From contig CAUASB010000009.1 in assembly GCA_958431815.1 (NCBI GenBank), positions 17,298-81,297 on the forward strand: a stretch of DNA of 64,000 bases, in the 5' to 3' direction. This document shows positions 1-9,002 of this stretch, one piece after another. The DNA is from an uncultured Eggerthella sp. Lineage in GTDB: Bacteria; Actinomycetota; Coriobacteriia; Coriobacteriales; Eggerthellaceae. The position numbers and the translations under genes are program-made. How positions within the stretch are numbered: the first letter of the stretch is position 1; every line of letters begins with the position of its first letter. The notes below the pieces were generated by a model. It was not told the origin of the DNA and did not search any database. It was given only the letters and a program-made list of their open reading frames with translations.

Positions 1-803
1 GAACGGGCCGCTTTCGCCGAATTGATGACTTGCGTGGGGAAACGCGATTCGTCGACTTTGGTTGGGTCAAGGGCGTCGTCATCCTGCTTGCCCTTGCGTA
101 CGCGGGCAATAGACATCCAGGGCATATGGGCGAACCCATCGTCTTCCCCATCGAGCGATTCGGCTTTTCCGGAGGCACGTGAGCGAATCTTCTCAATAAG
201 CGAGGAAACCGAAAAGCCGATGATGATAAGCGCAATGATGATAACGCCCACCATAAGGATCATCGAGACGGTGAGGCCAAACAATTCAAGGCCGGCCCAA
301 GCGATGCCACCGCCCACATAACCACCATGCGCCACCAAAAGCACTTGGATGAAAAGGCGGTTAGGGTCTTCTTCGGCACCAGGCGTGAACAGCGAGACGA
401 TGGTCAAAAACGCCAAGAACAGCAGACCGAACCCTATGGCAACGCGCGCGGGAACCATTTCGCGCTCAAACCGGATAAGCAAGGTCGCCGCCAAACCAAC
501 AAGCAAAAACGGCAGGACATAGGCACCGATGCCGAAACAGAAGCGCAGCCCCAAAGAAATAGCACCGGTAACCACGCCCTCGGAACCCAAGAAAACCATG
601 GCGAACAAGGCGATGGAAACGACGATAAGACTCACTGCCGCAATGTCGCGCTTGGTGCGTTCATCGAGGATATGGCCATATGAAGGTTCGGGCGCAGGCT
701 GCTGCGTGCGCTTGCCGCCAGACGCAAGCTTGCGGACCCCCTGCTGGGAGCCCGCCTTGCTTGATTGACCTTTGCTACGGCGTCCTGTTTGTTGAGATGC
801 CAT
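1..803 (-). CDS. ftsK: DNA translocase FtsK/SpoIIIE, N-terminal part (cut by window edge)
   Basis: Reading frame open from an ATG at 803 to the window edge, about 267 codons. A basic, Gln/Ser/Lys-rich start (MASQQTGRRSKGQSSK) is followed by about four hydrophobic segments and a cytoplasmic linker (KQDDDALDPTKVDESRFPTQ). This matches the 4-TM membrane anchor of FtsK/SpoIIIE, which pumps DNA through the closing septum; the RecA-like motor lies outside the window. A GAAAGG ribosome site sits just upstream. The gene starts shortly after rnj ends, and the rnj-ftsK order is common in Gram-positive bacteria. The family call rests on membrane topology and neighbourhood because no motor motif is visible. 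Confidence 0.8.
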   Translation of the reverse strand, partial: MASQQTGRRSKGQSSKAGSQQGVRKLASGGKRTQQPAPEPSYGHILDERTKRDIAAVSLIVVSIALFAMVFLGSEGVVTGAISLGLRFCFGIGAYVLPFLLVGLAATLLIRFEREMVPARVAIGFGLLFLAFLTIVSLFTPGAEEDPNRLFIQVLLVAHGGYVGGGIAWAGLELFGLTVSMILMVGVIIIALIIIGFSVSSLIEKIRSRASGKAESLDGEDDGFAHMPWMSIARVRKGKQDDDALDPTKVDESRFPTQVINSAKAAR

Positions 804-866
804 TCGAAACCTTTCGTGCGTTTACCGTGTGTTTCGTTTCGCGTTGGGCCCTAAGGCCTGGAATCT

Positions 867-2762
867 CTAGACCTCAAGGATGTTGATAACCACCAGGGGG
901 CGCTGGTTGGTTCGCTCCCACAGAATGGAGAGCAATGCGCTTCGTGCAGCGCGTTTGACGGCGCGAGTTTCCTCGCCCTTCGAAAGCGAACGCTTCAAGG
1001 CGCTGGACACTGCGTTGCGCACCGCATCAACGAACTGAGGCTCATCGCCGCCAGGGATACCGTGCATTTCAACCTGCACGTTGCCCACCATCTCGTGAGC
1101 GTCGCCCTTCTTCGTTACTGCGCAGGCGATAACGGCTACGCCCTGCGAACCGAGGTTGGTACGCTCGTTCAGCACGAACTCAGACGTATCGCCAACACTC
1201 AGGCCGTCAACAAGGATAATGCCGCTGGGAACAGGCTTGCCACGGCGCACGCCCTTCGAGGTAAGCTCAAGCGATTCACCGTTTTCGCAGATGAAGATGT
1301 TCTTACGAGCCACGCCGGTAGCTTCTGCCAAGGCAGCATGAGCACGCAGATGCGTAGCTTCACCGTGAACCGGCATGAAGTACTTCGGCTGAACGATGGA
1401 AAGAACAAGCTTCAGTTCCTCTGCGGAGGCATGACCGGACACATGAACGCGTGCACGACTCTTGTCGTATACATCTGCACCGATCTTTGCGAGATCGTTC
1501 GTAACCTTCGTGACGGCCTTTTCGTTGCCAGGAACAGGCGTAGCGGAAATGATTACCGTATCGCCTTCTTCGACCGTGATGGTTTTATGGTTGTCGCCTG
1601 CAATACGCGCCAAAGCGGAAAGCGGCTCGCCCTGAGAACCCGTGCACATAACCACGTAGGAATCAGAGGGCATGCCACGCAAATCGTAAGCATCGATAAT
1701 GTCTTTATCGGCGATTTTCAGATATCCCAAGCGACGGGCAATATCGGTGTTCTGAACCATGGAACGACCCGTGACCGCAACCTTGCGTCCGTTGCGCACC
1801 GCTGCATCGCAGATTTGCTGCATACGGTGGATATGGGATGCAAACGAAGCAACGATAACGCGGCCCTTTGCATTCGAGATGATAGAATCGAGCACTTTGC
1901 CAACCTCAGCTTCAGAAGGCGTGAAGTTGGGGTTGGTAGCGTTCGTGGAGTCGGACATCATCAAATCGACGCCTTCCTCGCTGAAACGGGAAAGTGCACC
2001 GAAGTCAGTGCGAACACCGTCGATAGGAGTCTGATCAAGCTTGAAGTCGCCCGTGTGCAGCACGTTGCCGGCAGGAGTGCGGAAGAACACGCCAACAGCG
2101 CCAGGGATGGAGTGATTCACCGAGAAGAACTCAGCTGTGATGCAACCCAGCTTGATCTGCTGGCCAGGCTTGATTTCGCACAGCTTGGCATTCTTGATCT
2201 TATGCTCTTTAAGCTTTCCTTCGATAAGACCCAGCGTGAGCTTGGTTGCGTAAATGGGTACCTTGCGGTCCAGGTCCTTCAAAAGATACGGCAACGAACC
2301 CGTATGGTCTTCGTGACCATGCGTGATCACGATGCCACGGAGCTTGTCGGCGTTTTCAAGCACGTACGAATAATCGGGCAGGATAAGATCGACGCCAGGG
2401 TGATTGTCGTCCGGGAACATCAAACCGGCATCGTCAAGTACCATGTCGTTGCCACATTCGAACGCCGTCATGTTCTTGCCGATGGCATCAAGGCCGCCAA
2501 GAGGAATGATGCGCAGCTTGGCCTTCGGGTCGCGCTGCTTGTTGTGGTTATGGTTGTGCTGGCCGCCCTTCTTGCCGCGGCCATTGCCCTGGTGATGGGA
2601 CTTCTTGCCCTGACCCTGCTGCTTTTCCTTGCCGTTCTTCTCGGATTCTCCGTCGAACTTGGAAAGTTTAGGGCGCTCTACCTCGAGGTGAACGTGCTTC
2701 ACCGATTCGGTTGCCTGGGGTTTACCCTGAGTATCTCGAGAATCGTTAGTTTCTTCAGCCAT
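867..2762 (-). CDS. rnj: Ribonuclease J
   Basis: Metallo-beta-lactamase/beta-CASP RNase with 5' exonuclease and endonuclease activity in mRNA decay and rRNA maturation. The zinc motif HGHEDHTG is at about residues 148-155 and later beta-CASP motifs (MCTGSQGEP, HVSGHA, PVHGEATH) follow in order. I chose the ATG at 2762 rather than 2777 because an AAAAGGA ribosome site precedes it by 5 bases. About 80 residues before the catalytic fold form a hydrophilic Lys/Gly/His/Gln-rich tail including GGQHNHNHNKQR, longer than in typical RNase J. Cytoplasmic, probably bound to RNA or the degradosome. Confidence 0.95.
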   Translation of the reverse strand: MAEETNDSRDTQGKPQATESVKHVHLEVERPKLSKFDGESEKNGKEKQQGQGKKSHHQGNGRGKKGGQHNHNHNKQRDPKAKLRIIPLGGLDAIGKNMTAFECGNDMVLDDAGLMFPDDNHPGVDLILPDYSYVLENADKLRGIVITHGHEDHTGSLPYLLKDLDRKVPIYATKLTLGLIEGKLKEHKIKNAKLCEIKPGQQIKLGCITAEFFSVNHSIPGAVGVFFRTPAGNVLHTGDFKLDQTPIDGVRTDFGALSRFSEEGVDLMMSDSTNATNPNFTPSEAEVGKVLDSIISNAKGRVIVASFASHIHRMQQICDAAVRNGRKVAVTGRSMVQNTDIARRLGYLKIADKDIIDAYDLRGMPSDSYVVMCTGSQGEPLSALARIAGDNHKTITVEEGDTVIISATPVPGNEKAVTKVTNDLAKIGADVYDKSRARVHVSGHASAEELKLVLSIVQPKYFMPVHGEATHLRAHAALAEATGVARKNIFICENGESLELTSKGVRRGKPVPSGIILVDGLSVGDTSEFVLNERTNLGSQGVAVIACAVTKKGDAHEMVGNVQVEMHGIPGGDEPQFVDAVRNAVSSALKRSLSKGEETRAVKRAARSALLSILWERTNQRPLVVINILEV

Positions 2763-3072
2763 GTAATTCCTTTTCATTCTGCATTTTTACTTTATTTATC
2801 TGATGCGGCCTAGATCACCTAGCAAGAACTGGGCCCATCGAACAGACAAGAGTGCGCATAGAGAGCGCATACATTAACCAAACTATAATAGCGTTATGGA
2901 AAGGTATTAGCCATCCATTCACGAATTCTTCCCTATCCTGTTGGCGATTCGGAATGTTGTGAGACAGATTAAAAAGAGAAAGCGGAATTAAACAGCCATG
3001 GCAACGGCTCGCTATGACTCGCTATCACGCGGTTGGAGCAAGGCGAATATAATGCACCACGACTCCGCGCCG
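2763..3072 (-). promoter_or_regulatory. Intergenic leader/promoter region of rnj
   Basis: About 310 bases without a gene between the dapA terminator and rnj. On the minus strand an A/T-rich CTATTATAGT (about 2882-2892) could be a -10 element, but no good -35 stands 16-18 bases upstream. A short direct repeat CTCGCTAT occurs near 3009-3025. I see no riboswitch or small ORF with a ribosome site. The rnj promoter must lie here or further upstream because a strong terminator closes dapA. Confidence 0.3.
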
Positions 3073-3110
3073 AAAAAAAAGAAAAGAGGCAGGGCCGAAA
3101 CCCTACCTCT
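3073..3110 (-). terminator. Rho-independent terminator after dapA
   Basis: Minus-strand stem AGAGGTAGGG / CCCTGCCTCT with a TTTCGG loop, followed by TTTTCTTTTTTTT. One pair is G-U on the minus strand but A-C on the plus strand, so it works as a minus-strand terminator. Confidence 0.88.
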
Positions 3111-3143
3111 TCGATAAACCGGTATGCGCGTACTGGTGCTGGA

Positions 3144-4046
3144 TTAGTCCAGAACTCCAACTTCGCGCATTACCTGAGCCAAATGAGCCGACTGCTCGGG
3201 CGTTGCGTTTACCAAAGGCAGACGCACGCCACCGACATTGAAGCCCGTCAGGTTCAGCGCTTCCTTGACCATGATGGGGTTCGCGGTAACAAACAGCTCG
3301 TTCATCAGGGGAAGCAGCTTTTCATTTGCCTTGGCTGCTTCGTCGAACTTCCCTTCAGCACACAAAGTGGTGATTTCCTTCATGCGGGCAGGGGCAACGT
3401 TGCCCGTGGTGGAGATAACGCCTGCAGCGCCGATCTTCATCATGTCATAGGTAAGGGAGTCGTCGCCGGAATACACATCGAAGCCTTCAGGGGCATTGTT
3501 GATGATTTCCGCCACCTGCTTCAGGTCGCCAGAGGCCTCCTTCACGGCAACGATGTTCTCGCAGTCGTTGGCAAGGTGCAACGTGGTTTCCGGCAGCATA
3601 TTGATGCCGGTACGACCAGGAATGTTGTACAGGATAATGGGCAGATCGACCGCATCGGCAATGGTCTTAAAGTGTTGGTACAGGCCCTCTTGCGGAGGCT
3701 TGTTGTAGTAGGGAACCACCAGCATGAAGGCGTCTACCCCAAGCTTCTGCACGTCACGTGCGAAATCAACGGTATCAGCGGTGCAGTTATCGCCCACATT
3801 CGCGATGATAGGCACTTCGCCTTTTACTTCGGAGACAACAGCCTCGAAAAGCTTCATCTTCTGAGGGTAGAACACCGTGGGGCTTTCGCCTGTGGTGCCG
3901 TTGATGATAAGGGCATCGCTTCCGCCATCAACGAGGCGGCGAGCCAAAGCACGAACCTGGTCAAGGTTAAGCTCAAGATTCTCGTCGAATGGGGTAACCA
4001 TTGCGGGAATCATGCGACCAAAGCGTGGCTCTTTTGCGGCGGTCAT
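3144..4046 (-). CDS. dapA: 4-hydroxy-tetrahydrodipicolinate synthase
   Basis: Condenses pyruvate with aspartate semialdehyde, the first step of the diaminopimelate/lysine branch. The TIM-barrel aldolase signatures are visible: TTGESPT near the N terminus, the Tyr of ILYNIPGRTGIN and the Schiff-base Lys in VAVKEASGD. 300 residues, the usual family length. I used the ATG at 4046 because AAGGAG lies 6 bases before it; an in-frame ATG at 4073 lacks such a site. It follows dapB by 56 bases, so dapB-dapA are probably co-transcribed and end at the terminator at 3073-3110. Confidence 0.96.
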   Translation of the reverse strand: MTAAKEPRFGRMIPAMVTPFDENLELNLDQVRALARRLVDGGSDALIINGTTGESPTVFYPQKMKLFEAVVSEVKGEVPIIANVGDNCTADTVDFARDVQKLGVDAFMLVVPYYNKPPQEGLYQHFKTIADAVDLPIILYNIPGRTGINMLPETTLHLANDCENIVAVKEASGDLKQVAEIINNAPEGFDVYSGDDSLTYDMMKIGAAGVISTTGNVAPARMKEITTLCAEGKFDEAAKANEKLLPLMNELFVTANPIMVKEALNLTGFNVGGVRLPLVNATPEQSAHLAQVMREVGVLD

Positions 4047-4102
4047 GGGTAACTCCTTCTTTTGCTTATTCAACGTGGCTCATTATTGCATGATGGTAGG
4101 CA

Positions 4103-4867
4103 CTATGCCATGAAGTTTTCCAAACCAACAATCAAGCCGTCGCATTTGCCTACCGAACGGATGCCCAGAAGAACACCGGGCATGTAAGAAGTGCGATCCC
4201 AGGAATCATGACGGATAGTCAGCGTCTGGCCCATGGAACCGAACACCACTTCCTGGCTTGCAACATAGCCCATGGAACGCACCGAGTGCACCGGCACGCC
4301 TTCGACCAGGGAACCACGAGCTCCTTCACATCCTTCGATTTCGGTTTCTTTGCCGGGAGCCTTGCTCTCGAAGTCACGGGCGCGCGCGATGATCTGGGCG
4401 GTGCGAACAGCGGTACCGCTTGGAGCGTCCTTCTTGTTGCAATGGTGGAATTCCATCACCTCGGCTTCGGGGAAATACGGTGCGGCAGCCTTGGCGAATT
4501 CCATCATCAGAACAGCACCTGTGGTGAAATTGGGTGCATAGAACAGGCAGGTGCCGGGCTTTGCGCTTGCGGCGAGCTTGTTCAGCGTTTCATCGTTCAT
4601 GCCGGTCGTACCAACAACGCAGTCAACGCCTGCGGGCAAAGCGACGGCTAGGGTCTGCGCAACAACGCTTGGTTGGGTAAAGTCGACCAAAACATCGAAC
4701 TTAGCACCTTCAAGCGCCTCTTCGATAGACTTGAAAGTGGCGAACGGAGCTTCCCCACCGAACGGATCGATACCGCAGGTTACTTCCATATCGTCAGCGG
4801 CAGTTACCGCGTCTACCACGGCAGAGCCCATGCGGCCAGCATAGCCGGCAACAGCAACAGAAATCAT
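4103..4867 (-). CDS. dapB: 4-hydroxy-tetrahydrodipicolinate reductase
   Basis: NAD(P)H-dependent reductase acting on the DapA product. The Rossmann loop AGYAGRMG lies at the N terminus and the family signature HHCNKKDAPSGTA, with the catalytic His pair and Lys, is intact. 254 residues. The ATG at 4867 is chosen because it gives the conserved start MISVAVAGYAGRMG and has AAGGAG a few bases upstream; the longer frame to 5011 adds 48 residues that do not fit the fold. First gene of a dapB-dapA pair, placed after the terminator of the M16 peptidase gene. Confidence 0.96.
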   Translation of the reverse strand: MISVAVAGYAGRMGSAVVDAVTAADDMEVTCGIDPFGGEAPFATFKSIEEALEGAKFDVLVDFTQPSVVAQTLAVALPAGVDCVVGTTGMNDETLNKLAASAKPGTCLFYAPNFTTGAVLMMEFAKAAAPYFPEAEVMEFHHCNKKDAPSGTAVRTAQIIARARDFESKAPGKETEIEGCEGARGSLVEGVPVHSVRSMGYVASQEVVFGSMGQTLTIRHDSWDRTSYMPGVLLGIRSVGKCDGLIVGLENFMA

Positions 4868-4973
4868 GAATACTCCTTGATTAACAACCCCGTAGGGTGA
4901 ACAAACTCTTTCAACTATACGACAACATTGATTCAGGGGCGTTACGTAAACGCACCTAGCCCCACGAAGCCAC

Positions 4974-5006
4974 AAAACAGCCAGCAAAGGCATTCCATGC
5001 TGGCTG
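4974..5006 (-). terminator. Terminator after the M16 peptidase gene
   Basis: Minus-strand 9-bp stem CAGCCAGCA / TGCTGGCTG followed by TTTTG, just past the peptidase stop codon and ahead of dapB. Confidence 0.7.
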
Positions 5007-5028
5007 CTCACTGTGGTAGCGCAAGAAG

Positions 5029-6285
5029 CTAGCGGACCAGCTCCGACAGTTCTTCTTGCGAATAGGGGGAAATAACCGCGATGGCAGGTTCGGCAGTAAG
5101 AAGCTCTTGCGCCAAATCAAGCACCTGCTGCTTCGTGACCGAACGATACCCTTCCGTTTGCTCTTCGGGCGAAGTTTGCGGCAATCCCAAAGTTTCGCGC
5201 TTGCCCAAGCGAACCATATGCGAGTTCGTCGATTCAAGGCCCAACAGCAATTGGCCGCAAATCAAGTCGATGTTGCGGGAAAGCTCGTCGTCGGAAACGT
5301 AGTCTTGCGCAATAGCGTCCAGCTCGGCACGGATGAGCTTTGCGACCTCTTGCACGTTGGAGGGTCGTGTACCAGCGTAGATGCACCACTGTCCCACACC
5401 TTGGTAGCCTGCCTGCATGGCATAGATCGAATACACCAAGCCGCGCTTTTCACGTACTTCTTGGAACAGGCGCGAGGACATAGAGCCACCTAAAATCGTG
5501 GTAAGAACCGTGGCAACATAACGGCGGTCATCGCCAAGGGGTAGCCAAGGAACACCGTAAACGATATGAGCTTGCTCAATATCGCGCTTTTGGCTGAACA
5601 GGCCCGACGCAAATTCCGGACGCAGGAGTTGACGCTTTTCCTTAACGCCTGAGCGCATAGGGGCGAACAAACGCTTCGCCAAAGCCACCAGCACATCATG
5701 ATCAACGTTGCCAGCCGCCGCCAACGTAAGGTTGCCGGCGTGATAATGCTGCTGATGGAACGCTGCACAATCGGCATGCTCGTAGCTGCCAACGCGCTCA
5801 CGTGTACCAAGAACTGGCAAGCCAACGGGATGGTTAGGCAAATTGCGCTGCGAGTACAACTCGTACACATAGTCGTCGGGCGTATCCTCCGAACGAGCAA
5901 TTTCCTCGATCACTACTTCACGTTCAGTATCGATGGCGTCTTGGGTGAACGTAGACTCAATCACCATTTCAGCCAAAACCGAAAGAGCATCTTCGAGCTT
6001 ATCGTCAACGAAACGTGCGTAATAGCAGGTATATTCCTTGGCAGTGAAAGCATTGAGCTCGGCACCCAAACGATCGAAATGCATGGAAATGTCAAGAGGG
6101 CCCTTTGTAGGCGTGCCCTTGAACATCATGTGCTCCATGAAGTGGGTAAGACCGGCCTGATCAGGACGTTCGTCGCGTGAGCCAACGTTGAACCAAAGGC
6201 CCAGGGAAACAGAACGAACATCGGGCATGGTGCGGCTTATGACCGTCATGCCGTTGTCGAGTACAGTTTTACGTTGTTGGCTCAT
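5029..6285 (-). CDS. M16 family zinc peptidase (processing-peptidase type)
   Basis: Zinc protease of the insulinase/mitochondrial processing peptidase family. The inverted motif HFMEH (His48, Glu51, His52) and the downstream acidic segment EREVVIEEIARSEDTPDD that supplies the third ligand are present, as is FQEVREKRGLVYSIYA in the C-terminal half-domain. 418 residues, the size of a single-subunit bacterial M16B enzyme. The ATG at 6285 gives the conserved MSQQRKTVLDNGMTVI start; a purine-rich GGAAGGG is somewhat far upstream. Bacterial homologues often follow pnp, as here after pnp and a TSCPD gene. Substrate unknown. Confidence 0.9.
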   Translation of the reverse strand: MSQQRKTVLDNGMTVISRTMPDVRSVSLGLWFNVGSRDERPDQAGLTHFMEHMMFKGTPTKGPLDISMHFDRLGAELNAFTAKEYTCYYARFVDDKLEDALSVLAEMVIESTFTQDAIDTEREVVIEEIARSEDTPDDYVYELYSQRNLPNHPVGLPVLGTRERVGSYEHADCAAFHQQHYHAGNLTLAAAGNVDHDVLVALAKRLFAPMRSGVKEKRQLLRPEFASGLFSQKRDIEQAHIVYGVPWLPLGDDRRYVATVLTTILGGSMSSRLFQEVREKRGLVYSIYAMQAGYQGVGQWCIYAGTRPSNVQEVAKLIRAELDAIAQDYVSDDELSRNIDLICGQLLLGLESTNSHMVRLGKRETLGLPQTSPEEQTEGYRSVTKQQVLDLAQELLTAEPAIAVISPYSQEELSELVR

Positions 6286-6308
6286 GCGCAACCAACCCTT
6301 CCTGCATG

Positions 6309-6554
6309 TTACGCGTTGATGCTTTCTTTCAGTGCCTTTGCCAACTGGTCGGGGCAGCTGGTTTTGCGGGGACCGCACTTGATGCCCTCGAGCTTGGCAA
6401 TAACCTCTTCAACAGGCATGCCTTCCACCAGCGCGGCAACGCCCTGGGTATTGCCGTTGCAGCCGCCCTGGAAGGCAACGTTGGTTACCTTCCCATCAAC
6501 AATGTCGAAGTTGATGGCTTTGGAGCAAGTGCCCCGCGTAATGTATGTGCTCAT
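6309..6554 (-). CDS. Small TSCPD-domain protein with four conserved cysteines
   Basis: 81 residues starting MSTYITRGTCSK. The motif TSCPDQLAKAL gives the TSCPD domain its name; the domain is otherwise known at the C terminus of B12-dependent ribonucleotide reductases. Cysteines at 10, 32, 60 and 67 (GTC, GGC, KCG, SCPD) are spaced as for a metal site. Stand-alone versions occur in anaerobic bacteria, with no proven function. The ATG at 6554 is preceded by GAGGTG. It sits between the pnp terminator and the M16 peptidase, 23 bases before the latter, so the two are likely co-transcribed. Confidence 0.85.
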   Translation of the reverse strand: MSTYITRGTCSKAINFDIVDGKVTNVAFQGGCNGNTQGVAALVEGMPVEEVIAKLEGIKCGPRKTSCPDQLAKALKESINA

Positions 6555-6570
6555 GTAACACCTCTTCTTC

Positions 6571-6608
6571 AAAGAAAGCCCCCTGCCCCATTTTCGGGTC
6601 AGGGGGCT
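6571..6608 (-). terminator. Terminator after pnp
   Basis: Minus-strand stem AGCCCCCTG / CAGGGGGCT with an inner CCC/GGG pairing, followed by TTTCTTT. It separates pnp from the TSCPD gene. Confidence 0.82.
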
Positions 6609-6631
6609 TATGGGAGTCAGCTAACGGACTA

Positions 6632-6668
6632 GCTCGCTGGCTCACCTTCGGAAAGCAAGCCAGCGAGC
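6632..6668 (-). other. Perfect 11-bp hairpin in the pnp 3' region, no U-tract
   Basis: GCTCGCTGGCT at 6632-6642 and AGCCAGCGAGC at 6658-6668 pair perfectly around a 15-base loop. No T-run follows on the minus strand, so it is not a standard terminator. It lies between the pnp stop codon and the real terminator at 6571-6608 and could block 3' exonucleases. Confidence 0.5.
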
Positions 6669-6694
6669 CGGACAACATGCCGAAACGCTAAAGC

Positions 6695-8899
6695 TTAGTG
6701 CTCGTTGCGCTCGCCGTTGTGACGACGACGGGGCTTGCGGCCGCCGTTGCCGCCTTCGCGCTTACCGCGGCGTTCGCCGTCTTCGTGATGGCGGGAAGGA
6801 CGCTCGGCGCTTACTACGTCGGGCTTGTCAACGCGATCGAGGCTGATCTTGCCGTTGTCGCTTACTTCGATAACCTCAACCTTGACGATGTCGCCGATGT
6901 GCAGCACATCTTCAACCTTGCCTACGCGGCCATTGGCCATGCGAGAAATATGAAGCAGGCCGTCCTTGCCAGGGGTAAGGCGAACGAAGGCACCGAAGTC
7001 CTTGATGCCGACGACTTCGCCGTCATAGATCTCGCCAACCTCGGGAACCTTGACGATGCCCAAGATTGCAGCCTTGGCAGCAGCGCCACCCTCTGCGTCG
7101 GTGGAAGCGATGCGAACGGTGCCATCTTCCTCGATTTCGATGGTGGTGTTGGTCTCGTCCTGAAGACCACGAATAACCTTGCCGCCAGAACCGATGACGT
7201 CGCGGATCTTGTCGGCAGGAATATGAATGGTCTCGATATGGGGAGCATAAGGAGAAAGCTCGGCACGCGGTGCGTCGATGGCTTCCATCATTGCCTTCAT
7301 GATGAAGGCACGGCCTTCCTTAGCCTGAGCAAGAGCACGAGCAAGGATGTCGACAGAAAGGCCCTTGGCCTTGTTGTCCATCTGCAGTGCGGTGATGCCG
7401 TGCTCGGTACCGCATACCTTGAAGTCCATATCGCCCAGGAAGTCTTCCAGGCCCTGGATGTCGGAAAGGATGACGATGTCGTCGCCTTCCTTGATAAGAC
7501 CCATGGCAATGCCGGCGACAGGGGCCTTGATCGGCACGCCAGCATCCATCAACGCAAGCGTAGAACCGCAGGTGGAAGCCATGGAAGAAGAGCCGTTGGA
7601 TTCCATGATCTCGGAAACCACGCGAATTGCGTAGGGGAATTCCTCTTCATCGGGCAGCACCGGCAGAAGAGCACGCTCTGCCAAGGCGCCATGACCGATC
7701 TCGCGGCGCTTGGGGGCGCCCATACGGCCAACCTCGCCCGTGCAGTACGGCGGGAAGTTGTACTGATGCATGTAGCGTTTGCCTTCGGCGGGGTCAATGG
7801 TGTCAAGACGCTGCCACTCGTTGAGCATGCCCAGGGTTGCAACGGAAAGAGCCTGGGTCTGACCGCGCTGGAACAGGCCGGAGCCATGTACGCGAGGCAG
7901 ATAGCCAGCCTTGATGTACAGCGGGCGGATTTCGGTGCTGGTACGGCCATCGGCACGTTCGCCGGTTTCGATAACCATGGCACGCATTGCATGCTTTTCC
8001 AGCAGTTTCAGGGCAGCCGCGATGTCGGAGCCCCAAGCGGCGCGCTCTTCCTCGGTGAAGTCGTTTTCCTTTACGGAGCTCTTCAGTTCCTCAACCTTGG
8101 CCATGCGGGACTGTTTGTCTGCATCCTTGAGGGCAGCAGACATTTCGTCGAAGTGAGCGTCAACACGCTCGGCGATGGAGGGATCGGCAACGTGGATGGG
8201 CCATTCCTTGGGCTGCGGGTTCACCTTGGCAAGGAACTCAGCCTGCTTTTCGCAGAAAGCGGCAATGGCTTCCTGGCCGAAGGTCATGGCAGCAAGCATG
8301 TCCTCTTCGGTGATTTCCTGAGCACCGGCCTCAACCATGGAAATGTAGTCCTTGGTACCTGCGATGGTAAGCTCCAGATCGGAGTTCTCTTCCTCTTCGT
8401 AGGTGGGGTTGACGATGAACTCGCCGGTGTCGATGTTGCGGCCGATGCGCACGCATGCGGCAGGACCGTCAAACGGAGCGCTAGCAACCATAAGCGCTGC
8501 AGAAGCGCCTGCAACGGAAATGGTGTCAGGCTGATGCTCGCCGTCTACCACGAGCGTGGTGGCGACGATGTGAACTTCCTGCTTGAAGCCATCGGCGAAA
8601 CCGGGGCGGATAGGACGGTCGATCATGCGAGCCGTCAGGATGCCCTTGTCAGAAGGCTTGGCCTCACGCTTCAGATAGCCGCCGGGGATACGACCCACAG
8701 CGTACATCTTTTCCATGAAGTCGACCGTCAGGGGGAAAAAGTCGTAATCCTTTTCCTGTTCGGAGATTACAGCCGTTACCAGCACGGTGGTGTCGCCGCA
8801 GGTAACCTTCACCGCACCGGAAGCCTGCTTTGCAAGCTCGCCCGTTTCGAGGGTGTAGTGCTTCCCGTAAAGGTCGAACGATTCGGTAATAATGTCCAT
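6695..8899 (-). CDS. pnp: Polyribonucleotide nucleotidyltransferase (PNPase)
   Basis: Phosphorolytic 3'-5' exoribonuclease in mRNA turnover. Domain order is clear: RNase PH-like domain 1 (ASGAVKVTCGDTTVLVTAV), helical linker, RNase PH-like domain 2, a KH domain with IRDVIGSGGKVIRGLQ, then an S1 domain (YDGEVVGIKDFGAFVRLTPG). It ends in a basic tail, KRGKREGGNGGRKPRRRHN. 734 residues from the ATG at 8899. A GTG at 8911 would add four residues, but its AAGGGA is too close, while it is rather far from the ATG; the start is uncertain by those four codons. It follows rpsO in the conserved rpsO-pnp order, with a terminator in between. Confidence 0.95.
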   Translation of the reverse strand: MDIITESFDLYGKHYTLETGELAKQASGAVKVTCGDTTVLVTAVISEQEKDYDFFPLTVDFMEKMYAVGRIPGGYLKREAKPSDKGILTARMIDRPIRPGFADGFKQEVHIVATTLVVDGEHQPDTISVAGASAALMVASAPFDGPAACVRIGRNIDTGEFIVNPTYEEEENSDLELTIAGTKDYISMVEAGAQEITEEDMLAAMTFGQEAIAAFCEKQAEFLAKVNPQPKEWPIHVADPSIAERVDAHFDEMSAALKDADKQSRMAKVEELKSSVKENDFTEEERAAWGSDIAAALKLLEKHAMRAMVIETGERADGRTSTEIRPLYIKAGYLPRVHGSGLFQRGQTQALSVATLGMLNEWQRLDTIDPAEGKRYMHQYNFPPYCTGEVGRMGAPKRREIGHGALAERALLPVLPDEEEFPYAIRVVSEIMESNGSSSMASTCGSTLALMDAGVPIKAPVAGIAMGLIKEGDDIVILSDIQGLEDFLGDMDFKVCGTEHGITALQMDNKAKGLSVDILARALAQAKEGRAFIMKAMMEAIDAPRAELSPYAPHIETIHIPADKIRDVIGSGGKVIRGLQDETNTTIEIEEDGTVRIASTDAEGGAAAKAAILGIVKVPEVGEIYDGEVVGIKDFGAFVRLTPGKDGLLHISRMANGRVGKVEDVLHIGDIVKVEVIEVSDNGKISLDRVDKPDVVSAERPSRHHEDGERRGKREGGNGGRKPRRRHNGERNEH

Positions 8900-8916
8900 T
8901 CTTTCTTTCACTTCCC

Positions 8917-8962
8917 TTGCGCCCTATTGCGCAAAGCCTCTTTGCACCCGCTTTTCAGGTGC
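8917..8962 (-). promoter_or_regulatory. pnp leader hairpins
   Basis: Two hairpins sit between the rpsO terminator and the pnp start: GCACC/GGTGC (8944-8962) and TTGCGC/GCGCAA (8917-8934). The second ends directly at the AAGGGA ribosome site. In E. coli, PNPase represses its own mRNA through an RNase III-processed leader hairpin; a similar role here is inference. Confidence 0.4.
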
Positions 8963-9002
8963 GCGAGCAGCAATGGCCTCCACTGCCGACCGCCGTATAT
9001 AC

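Noticed and set aside
1062..2813. 583-codon plus-strand ORF opposite rnj
   Set aside because: It is the antisense shadow of RNase J; composition is His/Arg-rich without any motif and there is no ribosome site.
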